A stretch of 64,000 bases of DNA from Lumbricus rubellus (lineage: Eukaryota > Annelida > Clitellata > Crassiclitellata > Lumbricidae): NCBI GenBank assembly GCA_945859605.1, contig OX243817.1, positions 35,291,917-35,355,916 of the forward strand, in the 5' to 3' direction. Each line of letters starts with the position of its first letter. Within the stretch, counting starts at the first letter, position 1. The notes beneath the pieces were generated by a model. The model was given only the letters and a program-made list of their open reading frames with translations. It did no database searches and was not told the origin of the DNA. Below are positions 1 to 60,300 of this stretch, in pieces. The position numbers were made by a program, and so were the translations under genes.

Positions 1-163
1 AATTGTTATAATAGGCTAAATTTCACAAATATGATAACTAATAATTATTTTGTAATCAATGCACAGATACCTGACATAATAAAATTGTAACTCTGAGAAT
101 ATAATATTGACCTAAACCGTGATTTTTTAATGCATCGGACCAGCTGTTATTTTTCATTCTTAG

Positions 164-46858
<46,695 letters not shown>

Positions 46859-47020
46859 GAGAAAGATATCTTATCACAATATTATACGGGAGTTGGAAAA
46901 ACTTGAACATTGCGATTTATTTGACTTTATTTTTAGCTGAATTTTAAAGTTTTAAGTTATAGGTGCAAATTCTGTTTCATTAGTTTTCAATTTTTCAAAA
47001 TTATTCCCTAGCTATGGTGC

Positions 47021-47026
47021 AATAAA
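47021..47026 (+). terminator. Polyadenylation signal AATAAA of the mucin-like gene
   Basis: This is the first canonical AATAAA after the stop codon, about 163 bases downstream, in an AT-rich 3' flank. It is a plausible 3' UTR end; no transcript evidence is available. Confidence 0.5.
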
Positions 47027-47124
47027 TTCTTGAAGCTGCTACTAATTGTATTTGAATAACGTCTCTGTGTTTAACTAGTCGTTTCTAATACTAAATAACA
47101 GTTTCCAAGCCGACCTATCGTTAG

Positions 47125-47411
47125 CTAAGTAAGTAAAAGTAAAGTAAAGTCCATCCAGTTCCATGTCGAACACAGGGAGGCGCTCATCTCCTTTTCCATA
47201 GCCTTGAGCCAGCAATGGACGAATCCCAAGGTCCTGGACACGGGGCCAGTGTATCGCAGGACTTGCTGTTTACTTCCCAGCTTACGCCGGGACCAAATTA
47301 TACTGCTTGGTGACAGAGGCACGTGTGCGTGAACAACTTGCCCAAGGTCGTTACCCGCAACCTTCCGCTCTGTGAGCGGACGCGTTACCGGTCCGCCACC
47401 AGGTCGCACAC
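47125..47411 (-). mobile_element. tRNA-like SINE of a second family, minus strand
   Basis: On the minus strand it starts GCGACCTGGTGGCGGACCGG and continues GTAACGCG and GGAAGGTTGCGGGTAACG, resembling A and B boxes, then CCTTGGGCAAGTTGTTCACG. An open frame of 94 codons over it is incidental. Confidence 0.6.
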
Positions 47412-47960
47412 ATCGTTAGCTACCTATAAGCTTATATATCTGACGTTTGAAGGTATCGAATATGGCCGTGATCAACTTCTATGACCAATCTTAAGTTCTT
47501 GACGTTTGTATCTCGCTGAGGGAGATAATATAACTCAAAAAACATCTTTATGTCAAGTATGCCCCTATTCCAATTCAGTTGGGGCCTGTAGGCTACAATT
47601 GAGTAGATTAGTAGAAGTCAGTAACATAAGACGACTAGGATTATAATCGGTTCATAATATACATGTAGTGATTGTAGTCTGTTTCAGCACCATTGTAAGT
47701 TAACACGGAACGCTTATAATAACCCGAATTTAGAAGCTTCCGCTTAAAAAAACGTATTATTGTGTCAAATAATTATTTATAAACCCTCACTGAATGGGAC
47801 TTATCCAAATACATGGGTATAAGCCTATAGGCCTACACGATAAAGATACTCTCTTCTGTCCTGAGTCAACACCTTGTCACCGGCTTCACCCTTTTACGTT
47901 CTATAGTAGGCTACTGACTCTAATATACAATGTCATGTAGGCATATACTTTGTGACCACA
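47412..47960. other. Intergenic stretch
   Basis: AT-rich; nothing supported. Confidence 0.45.
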
Positions 47961-47964
47961 CTAT

Positions 47965-48125
47965 TATCATTGAGTATTTATATAGCACACCTTCGAGGTA
48001 ATATAGCCTACTCAGAAGCGCTCCCAGTTCAACTCCGGCTAAATAAGTCAGTTTTAAGCTCGAAAGGATCATAGTGGTGTAACCTATTAAGCACCAGGCA
48101 GAGCGCAACAAGTTTAAGAGCCAGT
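47965..48125 (-). mobile_element. LINE 3' fragment, minus strand
   Basis: It has the tail TATTTATATAGCACACCTTC and CTCAGAAGCGCTCCCAG in minus orientation, then a short piece resembling the RT C-terminal MLRSA-LIG stretch. Confidence 0.65.
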
Positions 48126-48448
48126 TGAACTGACCACTGTAAGCATAGGGCCTATAGGCCCTATACCTTCGTTTGTCGGTACCCAGGTCTTTCTGCAGCG
48201 CAGCTTAGGAACGCTGCGAACAGGATTCTAACAGATGTTATGAAATGAGATGTAGGATCATAACAATAACTACACTGCAGTCTACTTAATGACCACTGCT
48301 GACCTGTAAGCTTACTGACCGTTAAAAACCATGTTGACCAAACATTGATTTGTTCGTTTCCATGTCCAGTGTTGTCCACCCTGCCATCTGCATTTGCTTC
48401 TTCGTGTCTTTCTCTATATGTAGCATATGTGTGTGCGTGTGTCCATCG

Positions 48449-48614
<166 letters not shown>

Positions 48615-48739
48615 CCTTAGCTCCGGAGCTCAGCTGTGGTCCCAGGGATTGTCTGAGCGTCTGCCAGCATCTGTCTCCCTATTAACCCTTTCTCTCCCTC
48701 TGTCTATTAACCCTGTAGACCCTTTTCCTGTCCTCTCAG

Positions 48740-49060
48740 CCGATGACATGGCCACGAGCCGCGGACGCCTTTGTGACTATGCAATTCAGCTTCATCGTCC
48801 AATTGCTAATCACAAAAGCTATCGCGCCTCGGGCCCCTAATAAAGACGCATCCTTTCAGGCTAAACTGCCGACGCGCGGCGCCTTTGAAGACCCGTCGGC
48901 GTCCTCCTTTGATGTCCGGCTTTGATGGTCCGACCTATAAAACGCAATAATAGACGGAGAGCTGTTTGGCCGGGAAATCGAATTCGCTGTCTCGTAGATA
49001 AGGTTCGGCATTAAGACCTCCTCCTCCTCCTCCCCTCATCGTCGTCGTCGTCCAAACTGT
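48740..49060. other. GC-richer non-coding patch with TTTGAT words
   Basis: It contains GCCGACGCGCGGCGCC and two CTTTGAT words (TCF-like), then CTCCTCCTCC and CGTCGTCGTCG repeats. No coding potential is seen. A conserved regulatory element is possible but unproven. Confidence 0.3.
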
Positions 49061-49554
49061 CTTGATCCTCTTCGCGTTTGAGGAAGTGCGGAAAATTTGT
49101 GCAAAGATCGGGAGATCGATCAAATTTTGTGCGAAACGTTGCACAGTCCTCATCGAATTGGACGCACTCGTTTACGCATTACAGAGCAGCGCCATACATT
49201 AGAGGGGCGCCATACAAATTTGTCGCTAGACTGGATACAGAGAAGACTGTGTCTTTGTTGCAGAGGACTCTATGTGTCTATAATGTATCTATATGATTAT
49301 GATGGTACATGTTATATTTATATTGTATAGGCCATACGTTAGATTAATTTAGGAGTTTTTTTGGAAGGGCAATAGTGCATACAGACATCGTAGAGAGACA
49401 GATAAATAGAGAGACAGGAAGAGGTAGTGATAGATGCAGAGAAATAGAGAGGAATATTGAGGGCATAAGTGTAGAGGAATGGAAAGATGCGATGCTCAAG
49501 GGTAGATATAGAGGCAGATACCTGAACTTTGTGGCGACATAATCTATTTGCACT

Positions 49555-50260
49555 GAAGTCTTTCTCCGACGTACTTCAATTGTGGCCCTGAGCTACATGT
49601 ATTTCAACCCCAAGTCTTCGTGTGACGTAGCCTATTTCAATAATAATTATGGTCGTGTTCTTCTATTTTTGTATCCAAGTCTGCATTGACGTGGTCAAAG
49701 TATTGATGTCCAGCCATTTGCACTGAATCCTTATGTGACGTGGTTTAATTATGGAGTACTTCTATTTGCACTAAGGTCTTCCTGCGACATGATTTAGTGT
49801 TGGTTTCTACTATTTTACACTCGAGTGTCATTGTGACGTGTTTTAATTGTGTTTCCACTATTTACACATTCGAGGCTTTTGTGACGTGTGCTATTATAGT
49901 CATATATCGTTCTGATTATTGAGATCATTTTCAAGGCTTTGTGACGTGTTTCAATTGTCACCTTTCCACTATTCACACACTCAAGGCTATTGTGACGCGT
50001 TTTAATTGCAACATTCTGATTCTTTAGATACTCGAGGTCTTTTTTACGTGTTTTAGTTGTAGCGTTCCCACTATTTGCACATTCAAGGCCTTTGTGACGT
50101 GTTCGATTTTAGCTTTATGGTTTTGTGATGTAATGTACAATTGTAAATTGTGATTGTGATTTGTGACGTGTTTTAATTTACACACTCATCGTCTTTTGTG
50201 GCGTGTTTGAATTGTAGCCTTCCGACACATTTTTACTTACTTCAGCCTTTTACAACGTGG
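49555..50260 (+). repeat. Degenerate minisatellite with recurring TGTGACGTG words
   Basis: About 13 copies at spacings of roughly 43-64 bases. The common pattern is TGTGACGTGTTTTAATTG, then CCACTATTTACACA, then TCAAGGC. Copies lie near 49624, 49688, 49735, 49789, 49832, 49881, 49940, 49993, 50040, 50092, 50162 and 50198. TGACGTG resembles a CRE/bZIP half-palindrome site. Confidence 0.8.
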
Positions 50261-50599
50261 TGTGTGTTTTTGTGGCGTTCTGTGTTAAATACGGATGAAT
50301 CGTCTTGCCACGCGCTGCATTTAAAAGCATAATATGCTTATTTCTATCATGACTTTACTAACATAAATTTCAAGTGTAGTCATCCAAGTTTGCTGCTTTA
50401 CAACGAAGTAGGACGAAAGTGAAGGGGCTTCACATAAGCAGTAAGTGGCTTAACCAGATGAAAGTTCGACCAGTCTATACGTGCGTGCATGCGTGCTTGC
50501 GTGCGTGTATAGGGATGGAGTAATTGCTGAGCAAGAGATGGCGTGGCCGCATCGTGGTCCATGATCGATCTGCCCACCGAGTGACTGTCGCAGCGACCG

Positions 50600-51560
50600 G
50601 AGGGTGGGTAGTTGGGTGGATCGGAGGTAAGAACTGGGAAGGGTAAGACGGGGGACGGGAGGACGAATGAAAGAGTGAAGGGGTGGTTGATTGAGGGATG
50701 GGTGGATAGAGCGATGGATGGATGAAAGGAAAAGACGGATGGATGACCGTGGAGGCAAGTAGAGGGAGGGAGATATAAAGAGAGGGAGAGACAAACAGAC
50801 AGACAGACAGACAGAGAAAGGGGGATTTGGAGGGAGAGGCAGGAATCCCTGGAACGACCGATGGAGCGAGAAAAAGATAAAGGGAAAGGAATAATTAGAG
50901 AAGGACAGATGGAGAAAGAAGACAATTATATTGAGGTGGATAAAAAGAACAAACGTTGTGATGAGGGGAGAGCACATGGGGAAATGAACTCGAAGACTGA
51001 TGGGGAGGTAGAGTCAGAAGAAAGAGCCAAAGATGTGAGAGGACAGTTCGAACCGGAGGGAGGAAGGACGCCTGGAAGAAGATCAGGTGGCATTTTAAGG
51101 AAATGCACGCAGGGCATATAGGAAGGCAAGGAATGATAGCCGAAGAAAGAACGCACGAGTAGGAAAGTGAGACGAAATGGACTCCTGGATAGAAGGAAAG
51201 AAAGGGACGATCAGGGAGGCAGAGACAGAGGCAAGCAGGCACATGAAAGGTGAAAGGAGAGGAGGCTTAGAAGAGATGGGAAGGGAAGGCACGGGAGCTA
51301 TGGAAAGGGAAAACGGCAGGGGAGTTAAGAGAAGGGAAGGTAGGGGACGGAATAGAAAGGGAGGGAGGGTGTGATGGAGGGTGTGATGGAACGGGAGAAC
51401 AGGGGAGTGATTGGAAGGGAAGGCGGGGAGTCGGCCGAACGGAGGCTGCAAATGGACTTCGTAATTATGAAGGTAATATGGAATGAACGGATGGATGATG
51501 GAAGACTGGCGGCAGAGATGGAAGCAGGCTCTCCAGGGTACGCGAACCTAGGTCATCGGG
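50600..51560 (+). repeat. Purine-rich low-complexity kilobase
   Basis: A/G-rich plus strand (GGGAGGGAG, GAAAGAAAGG, GGATGGATG). Ser/Pro/Leu-rich minus-strand frames and Glu/Arg/Gly-rich plus-strand frames are by-products. Confidence 0.75.
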
Positions 51561-51956
51561 CGCCTGACCCAACTCAGAGGGCCCGCAACCGCCATCGTCA
51601 TTCGAGAAGCCAGCGGGAGGGAGGGTCCGAGTTACCCAGGACTCTCTCCAATGTCTCCATACACCCACTCCATTTAGGAACATAATGCCGGTGGTGTGCT
51701 ATTATAATAGGTCTTGTGCAATGTAATGCGATTTCGACATTTATATTGAACTACTCACGAACCACTCGGAAATGTGTTCAGAGAGAGTATACCAGAGCAT
51801 AATTATTTGAAAGGGCAATCCACGCATGCGTAGATGGACCACGGGACCAGTATGCGCATAATAAAATGTCATTAGAGACGGACTCAGAAATGTATACACA
51901 GATACGCACAAATATATATATATATATAAACAATTATTATATACAAACTTACATAA

Positions 51957-52245
51957 GCATACATACATACACACATACATGCATACATACATACATACAT
52001 ACATACATACATACATACATGCATGCATGCATGCATGCATGCATGCATGCATGCATACATACATACATACATACATACATACATACATACATACATACAT
52101 ACATACATACATACATACATACATACATACATACATACATACATACATACATACATGCATACATACATACATACATACATACATACATACATACATACAT
52201 ACATACATACATACATACATACATACATACATACATACATACACA
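51957..52245. repeat. (ACAT)n with an internal (GCAT)n block
   Basis: About 290 bases of ACAT, with pure GCAT at about 52018-52053. Tyr/His/Cys repeat frames are artefacts. Confidence 0.97.
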
Positions 52246-53985
52246 CGTTCATGCGTATGGCCTTCATGTGTACCTGAATGAATAAATACATACACAATGC
52301 ATTCATACAATACACATGTCACATAAATCCGCAATAAGTGGATGACGTCACAAATTCATGCATCATGAAACAATGAGTAAGTAGGCAAGATAACGCAAAG
52401 GCCTCTAGCAGTAGCATTGTGATGGTGAAGTATATTATGCCTATTAATTATGAAGCGCTAGAAATAGGTCGTTGTGAACTATCGTTACTTGAACTTGCAT
52501 GACCCCGAGACAACGCTGTCTCAGAGACTATGAGTCTATTTCAGCACAGTGCCAAACAATGGTCGTGATTGTCACCACCACCACCACCACTGTAAATGCT
52601 ACCGGATACCACTGTCACATAATGCAAGGTCAAATCAAATCAAATCAGTTTATTTCCCGAATACAAACAAAAACAATCAAGGCAGTGAACAGAGAATTGT
52701 AAGGTCACGTCTGACGATAGGCTACATGCATGCGTGGATCTAATCCCTAAATCCAAAATACATGCACTATTATACGCCATTGCGCATTATCCAACTTTAC
52801 CATAATTAGGCTATAGGGTGGGATAAAAAGTAACCCATTCGGTTTTTTGCGAATGTTTTGGCCAAAAATAAGAATTTTTATATCACGATTTGCAGACAAT
52901 TCGCCTAAAGATAATTCATATCTACGTGAAATATCCAAATTTCAGCAAAATATTTGAACAGAATAAAAGTTATATCACTGTTGACAGCCACTTTTCGTGA
53001 ATCGCTCTGCATACTGATAAATTTGTGTGTTTAACTTAATTTAACGCCGTGAAAGCAATTGTAATCTTTGTATAATTTGCGCTATACGAATGATCTTAAT
53101 GAATTGAATGATTAAATTTGTTCCATACCTGTTTTCAAATGTAATACCTCTGCAGTCTGTCTTCGTGAGATTTTCGACGATGGTACGTTTATTTCTGATT
53201 GCCTCGCCTCTTCCTTCAGACGTGATTTCAGTTTCTGTATTCATCCAGTCGTTTGGTCACAGTTTGCTTCTTGCTACAGGCTACGTATTAGTATAATTTT
53301 CTCACTCAAGTTTCTTATATTGCAAAGATCTGTTGTTGGAGTAAATTTTCGTGCTGCCTTTAGGTTTACTAATGTTTAGTTATTCTGTAAAAGCCGTAAC
53401 TCTTGTGAAAATTACAGTAGGCAATGGCTGACAAACGTTGGTCACTCGCGTTCTAAATTCCGATGCATTAGGCCTACTACAAATTAATGTATGCCCGCAT
53501 CAAGATCGCGCGAAAATTGCTTCGCTTCACAGCACTGAGATAAACCCAGTACCAGTCGACTATCTTACCACAAAGTCACAGTGCGTGCCTACTTCAATTC
53601 TCTATTCTGTATCATTGTTGAGAAATCGCATATCATAGCAGTGTAGTTCCTGTAGTCACGCGTATAGCCTACATGTAACATGTGCCATAATGTAGTAGCT
53701 TCATTTGCAAAACCACGTAGTCTGTGATACATTTATCACAGGAATTGCTACAGTTTAGCTTCGCTACACAGCGCTGACGTGTACATCCTGCAGTCTAGTC
53801 GTTCCTGCTCTGCCAGGCTGCTTGCATAAAATACCAAGCTAAGCGAGGACGCTGAGGTTGACAGTACGACTCGTCCTTCGCTCTACTAAGGATCTCTTTG
53901 CTCTGACGTGACGACAAATGATGTGTGCTTACTCCGGAACTAATGGACCGACGAACATACGTCGCCGCCTCCGCCTCCGCCGCGC
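52246..53985. other. Intergenic stretch
   Basis: AT-rich, with no gene, RNA or repeat that I can support. Confidence 0.45.
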
Positions 53986-54023
53986 TAGGAATTATGGGTA
54001 TAGAGGAGGAATGATGGGAAGCC

Positions 54024-54035
54024 TGCGCATGCGCA
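54024..54035. promoter_or_regulatory. NRF1-type palindrome TGCGCATGCGCA
   Basis: A perfect match to the NRF1 consensus in a locally GC-rich patch (CGCCGCCTCCGCCTCCGCC just upstream). NRF1 sites mark many metazoan housekeeping promoters. No transcript start or exon was identified nearby, so use as a promoter is inference. Confidence 0.35.
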
Positions 54036-54359
54036 GCTCGCGCTAACTACCATCGACTAAAGGCTGTACCATAAACCCGTCTGGCGGATCAGCAGCACTG
54101 TCGTGCCAAAGTGCTGCTATAGCTGAAAGTGCTATTCGATGGACTGCCGGCAGCTACTATATAGCATAGCATAGCACATGTAGTGTCTCTCTGTATATTG
54201 GAATAATAATATACAGTCGCTCATTCAGCAGTGATGACTGTTTCCGTTGGCACACCTGCCGCGGTCAATCGATGCCTAAGCAATTGCAATCAATGCCGAG
54301 ATGTATTGTCGACGGCTGAGTGATGGTGGTGGTGGTCACCTATGATAAGCGGCGCTTAG

Positions 54360-54480
54360 GCATCACCAGCATCCCCAGCAGCAGCATCAGCAGCAGCAGC
54401 ATCAGCAGCAGCAGCGCTGTCTGTCTGATGGACAGGATGAGGAGCAGGCGGCAGAAGAGGAGGCTGCTGCTGCTGCTGCA
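54360..54480. repeat. (CAG/GCA)n patch
   Basis: ATCAGCAGCAGCAGCATCAG-type triplets, later CTGCTGCTG, partly self-complementary. Confidence 0.75.
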
Positions 54481-54559
54481 GGTGCTTTGGAAGCGAGTCC
54501 ATTTGGATGGAGAAACCTGCGGTGGTAATCGGGTATTAGGGACCGGTGGTGTGTGTGTG

Positions 54560-55700
54560 TGTGGCGGGGGGGGGTGACAGGGTGGGTGCAGGGCGGCCTT
54601 GTCATTGTCCGGAGGAGATTGAAAGACGGGGGTTTGCGCAGTGCAAGGTTCTTGTTTTACGGCTGGGGGGGATGTGTGCACACGTCATTGTTGCAGTAAT
54701 TGAATTGCCCCGAGGATGCATGGATGGATGGAGAGAGGAAGAGTCTTGGCGGAAGGAAGTTGCAGATTTCACCAAACATGCAATCTGCGTTTATATAATA
54801 TACACACTAATGTCTTATGTAAATGCTTGCATTCACAGAAACCGATTCTACTAAGTAATGTGACAATTTTTAGCGCTAATTGAACGACTATTGAATAACG
54901 TAATACTTAGTTACAAGTCATGTACAATCAGATTTATGGAGTTCCAGTCACATAATGTGGACCTAAACCAATGACGCCAGTTTCAGATAGACTCCGTAAG
55001 GTTTGGAGCAGTAGTCTCAAATTCAAGTCATCATCTGGCCCACATTTTGGAAATTTAATACAGCTCACGCACGTGAAACTATTCATTTAGAATGATATCA
55101 TTACAGTACATGATTATTATGCAATCCTGTAAAATTTACATGTATTTACCATGTAGGCCTAAATATATGTATTATATTATGGTACTACATAGACCTATAA
55201 AATTGAAAACGCGTGGATATTAAACGGTATAATAAATATAATTATATAAAAGGCATCAATAGCACACTAGGCCTACCTACTACATACACTACATACTACA
55301 AAAGCAGCTTAAACGTGAAGGTATAGTAAGCATGGTGAGTAGTCTCAGAGGTAAATTCTCAAATTGCCTATAGTTAGCGCTACTCATCTGACAACAACAC
55401 TAAGTCTTGTTCATTCTTTTGTTGCAACACGTTCTTGGCTATAATTGACTAATGACTATCCCTTTATTCTGGCTTACCAGGCTGGTCGGCTAGATTCCAT
55501 TGACTGTATTCGCAGCTCTCCAGTTCGCCTTGTTGGCATAGGCGCAACCACCCTATGGGACCCACGGGTCGCGTCCCTCCCAACTTTTGAGTGGTCCCCT
55601 AACTTTATTATTATGGTCCCTCCCAACTTTTAGGACGTGATTCATTATGGTCCCCCCAACTTTTAGGACGTGATTGCACCTATGCTTGTTGGTCAGATAT
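54560..55700. other. Intergenic stretch
   Basis: No gene is supported. It contains a G-run (about 54565-54576) and a tandem GGTCCCTCCCAACTTTT-like duplication near 55570-55670. Confidence 0.45.
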
Positions 55701-55719
55701 AAATATTCCCAAATTCGGA

Positions 55720-55994
55720 CACGCTTCAAATGACATGTTGGAAGGTTTGCTCCCTGTCCGTCAGCGTATTGACTACTGCGGAATGACGATGCCACCTGGG
55801 TCTTTATCCAACTTACCCACATGATCCTTGTCAGCCTGTGTCAGTTATTCGGACTAGCCGACCCCCTAGTAGGGCCCCTACGCTCAATGGGAAGGAGAGT
55901 GCTCTCAGTCCCGTTTGCTCGTACCTCCTTCATGCAAAGTCGTGCTTTTCTGTGGTTGGTCCGGTCGTATGGAATGGAGTTCCGGTAGTCCCAT
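55720..55994 (+). mobile_element. LINE 3' fragment, upstream half, split by the LTR element
   Basis: Translation in shifting frames shows MLEGLLPVRQRIDY, GPLRSMGRRVLSVPFART and RAF, matching the RT C-terminus of the copy at 583-1062. It is interrupted at 55994 by the LTR insertion and resumes at 62480. Confidence 0.75.
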
Positions 55995-56999
55995 GTCGTG
56001 GTTATATTAAATGATTATCAAATTAAACACTTGCTATGCATGTATAATTATTAATTATAGGTAGAAGTTAAGCTAGGCAATTTAATTGGCGAGTTTAGGT
56101 AATATGTGTGGCAACATATAAAATATTAATACATAAAACCAATGACTGCAGCTAAGCGTAATAACGAGTGGTCAAGATTACCATGACAACAAAGGACGCT
56201 AATCCTATTCGTGATTGGTGCAAACTGGAAGCGAATGACGTGACGAGTTAAAAATGACGTCAGCGAAGTGGACGTTAAGTTTTTGACTCTCTACAGGTAT
56301 ATCTGGAAATGGTGGTTGTTTCGCTGCGGTGATCAATCCAAAGTTGTGATTTTCAGAGTAGAGACGAAGGTAATTGAACTGTTCGGACGATCAACCGATA
56401 GTTCAAAGTATTGTGCATTAAGTGCAACGCAATTTAAATGAGAAATTTGCGTTAGTGCATAATAATCATCGTGTGAAGTGTGAGACACTTGCGAAGAAGA
56501 CGAACTCTTAGGCAACAGACTGAAGAGTCGTGTAATTTGAATCGGCAAGCGAACAGCTGATCGGCGTGTGAAGTACGAAGGACGTTTGGTCAACTGGAGA
56601 AGAGCTGTGAGGTGAATGCGATGATTCATCTCGTGTGCAACTGATTCACGGCAAGATACGAGTAAGACGTTTGGTGTGGTCACTTCCATGACTGCATATT
56701 CAACCGTCTGATCAACATTCTTGACTGCGAAGAATCGGACGACGGAGAGAGCCGAAGACATTCGAGTTTCATACAACTCGACAGATAAGCGCAAATATAA
56801 TATTTCCTAAGTAACTCGCCACACTAGGTAAATAGGATTGTTATTTGTTTGTGCATATGAATGATATTGAATAACTTTATATTATATATATTTCATAAGA
56901 ACTGGGAGTTCGTTGAATTTGGAAGAATTTCTTGAGTAAGTTAAACCCAACCGATTAACCACTAGGATAATAAAGTGCCCTTTTACACGGGATACGACA
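55995..56999 (+). repeat. 5' LTR
   Basis: 1005 bases, TG to CA. An AATAAA lies near the 3' end at 56969 and TATATTATATATATTT upstream of it near 56878. Nearly identical to the 3' LTR, including a shared antisense 153-codon open frame. Confidence 0.93.
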
Positions 57000-57333
57000 A
57001 CTATGGGGTCCTACGTTCCGGAATATTAAAACTGGATTTTTAACTAACACTCGAAATATCAACGAACAATAATCTCAAGTATTGAAAATGTATAGTTTAA
57101 AAGTTATCGCTTTTGCGATTGCGAAAGAACGACTTTATTAATAAGCGTTTACTCGATGCGAATTGTTTAGTAAAGATTAACCTCGCGTAACCATAGAGTA
57201 CGCATTCCAAGAGGAAACATTTTTTTTAATCGTGATCGCAGTTATCAACATTAATTGTGTAGTTTGAAGATTTAATAGCGTACGGCTATTTTGTGAATTT
57301 GTTACCACTTAAAGAAGTAAGTGAGTAAGAAAA
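57000..57333. other. Leader between 5' LTR and gag
   Basis: Holds the likely primer-binding site at 57004-57021 and an AT-rich leader. No open frame. Confidence 0.6.
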
Positions 57334-60300
57334 ATGTCAATTACAGATTTTAAAGAGTTGATCGAAATGGGAGGACAGTTACAGTTACAAGGAGTGGATC
57401 TGAAAGTATTTGTTCTTGACAGATATGACAAACTGAAACAGCAGAGAGCGGAGGAGCGAGAAAAAGTAGGCCTAAAAGCTCGTAGAGAGGATGCAAAAGC
57501 AGACAGAGCACAAGAAGAGGAAAAAGCTCTTAGAGAAGAGGCACAAGCTACAGCAGCCAGAGCACAAGAATTAGAAATAGCAAGGCTAACAAAAACAAAA
57601 TTTGAAATTGAGAGGGAGTTAAAAGTAGAGCGAGAGAAGAGTAAGTTAGCTGAAGATAAGTTAGCCGAAATGAGACGTGAACGCCAAGCAGATGACGCGA
57701 GACGAGAGAGTGAAATAAATAAGATGAGAATTGAATGGGAGCGTCAAGTGAACGACGCAAGAATTGAACGAGATGCGTATTGCGCGAAACTTGAACTGGA
57801 GCGTCAGGCGAACAAAGTGACACTAGTAAATAGAGTAGCAAACGAAATAAGACGTGAACATGAGACAAGTGTCAAGAACGAACGAGACCTATGTGAAACT
57901 GAGGAGGCAGAAAAAGTCATAGCACATGAATTACAGATGGATGAATTATCCGAAATAAGAATTGAACATGAGCGTCAAGCAGATAAGGCGAGAATTGAAA
58001 CTGAGCGTGAAGAGAATAACGCAAGACTTGAACTAGAAGCGTATAACGATAGATGTGAATATGAACGCGATGAAGAGATGTTAGTCTGGGAAGCAGCTGA
58101 AGCGATACGAGAACGTGAAGTAAATGAGGCGAGAATAATTCGTGGAGCAGCAAATGCTGAGTGCCAGACTAGAAGAAGGATCGAAGTAGCTGAGGTAGAA
58201 AAGCTATCGTCCCACAGAGAGTCATATGTTGAGGGGCACAGATATAAGTATGATGAGAATACTATAAAGTTGAATAATGATAGGGTCAACGGAAGACCAT
58301 ATGAGAATAAATTTAAAGAGAGATTTAACGGAAACATAAATAAAGGGCGAGGAGACATAAGACGGAACAGGAAGATGAACTGGGGTGAAAGTATGAATAG
58401 AGAGTTCAGTCGTGACCGAGAATGGGCGACGAAGCAGAGAGTAATATGTTATGTCTGCAATGGAAGCGGGCACAGATCATTTGAATGTATGAACAAACAG
58501 AAAAGGTTTGTTAGACATACAGCAGCAGCGGTGCAGGTGTATGAAAAGCGTACACACAGGGTAATACAAGACCGAGAGACCGTGAGACCGAGTGAGTTTG
58601 TTGAGATAGAGGAATGTAAGGAGAAGAAGAAGGACGTGGAATTACCTGTGCATATGGAGGTGAGTGCCATGGTAACGGTAATAAAAGGAGATGGTGATCC
58701 TGATTTGGAAAGTAGAAATGAGTTTCAAGCAAAAGTGAATGGTGTGAGTACTAGTTGTTTATACGACTCAGGGTCAAGCAAGTGCATTGTTAAGAGGTCA
58801 CTAGTCGACGATAGCGATTTCACGGGAAAAGAAACGCCATGCATATTAGTCGATGGGACAGTGAGAAATTTTCCGATAGCAAGGATCAATGTTGAAAGCG
58901 AGTATTTTACCGGGAACGTTGAAGCAATGGTGATGGAGGAACCGGCGAAACCAGTAGTTATCGGTCGGATCAAAGGATTAAAATATCTAGTAGTAAATGA
59001 AACTACACATAACACGATTAAATGTGATCGGAATAATAAAGATGATACCGAGAATAAGGATGAGAGATTAGAAAAGATTGGGAATAAAGGGATAATTAAG
59101 AAATCTTTGAGTGTCGAGTCACAAGGACAAAGTGACAAAAAGAAAGTTCATTTTGCAAGTGAAGTCACAAGTGAATTAAATGATGATGTAACGGATGACA
59201 TCATAGAGAATGATGATGCGTGTCAAACGACAGCAGCAGTTGAAACCAGAGCGGAATCAAAGAAAGTAACAAAATACAAACAGTTGAAAGTTACTGAGAT
59301 GCCGGATTTAAATGTATCAACAAAAGAAATTAAAGAGTTACAAAGCAAAGATGAGACTTTGAAGAAGTTTTGGGATAAAGCAATTGATTGGAGTGGTGAT
59401 GACAGTGTAACAGAGAAAGTTCTTTATGTGAAAAAGAACGGATTATTGTATAGAAGGTCCAAAGAAATATCGAAAGATGATGCGAAATGGCAGTTAATGG
59501 TCCCGAAGGAACTTAGAAATAAAGTGTTAGCCGTGGCCCATAACTCGCTATTGTCAGCACATCTGGGTATGAAGAAGACCTTTGATAAAATTGTGAATGA
59601 ATTTTATTGGCCATGGATAGGACCAGATATTAGAAAGTATGTCCTGAGTTGTGACATATGCCGAGAGTCGGTGGACAAAAGAGTGAAAAGGAATTTCAAA
59701 CGTGAGCCGTTTAAATTGGTTGAGACTCGAGCTAAATACATGATCACAAGAGATCGATGTGAGTCGAGTGATGTTGATGAGAGTAAGAAGATATATAGGA
59801 AACAGTTTATTGATTGGAAGAATCAAGAAAATAATTACAGGAGATATAAGGTCCAGTCTAAGAGACAAAATGGATGGATGCATAGAAGTGACACAGATGA
59901 TAATGAAGTGATCAGGAGAAATGTGAGTTGGAACGAGAGGAATGTAAACAATGATAATAGAAGAAATTATCGATATAAGTCGAGAGCGTGTAATAGGAAC
60001 AATGGAATAGACAGTGATAGGTCTAATAGATTGAATTGGAGAAACAGAGATGATAGTAACATAGTTGAAACTATGGGAAGGCGTTATGAGAATAAACCAT
60101 GGTGTAAAGAGATCTATGGTAATGAATCTGTAAGGAAACAGAGAGATACTGGTGGAGTGCAACATGATGAGAATAAGTGGAGAGATAGAACATGGAATGA
60201 CAGAAAGAGGTCATATCCTGAAGTTGTTGTAAACAAAGAAGAGAATAGTGATAACTATTATAGGAGAGAAAATGAGTCACTGAAAGGAATCAGATGGAAG

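Noticed and set aside
50398..51685. Several Ser/Pro/Leu-rich or Glu/Gly/Arg-rich frames of 100-175 codons
   Set aside because: They overlap a purine-rich low-complexity kilobase and have no domain or splice support.
51741..52334. Tyr/Val/Cys/Met and His/Thr/Tyr/Ile repeat frames
   Set aside because: They are produced by the (ACAT)n array.
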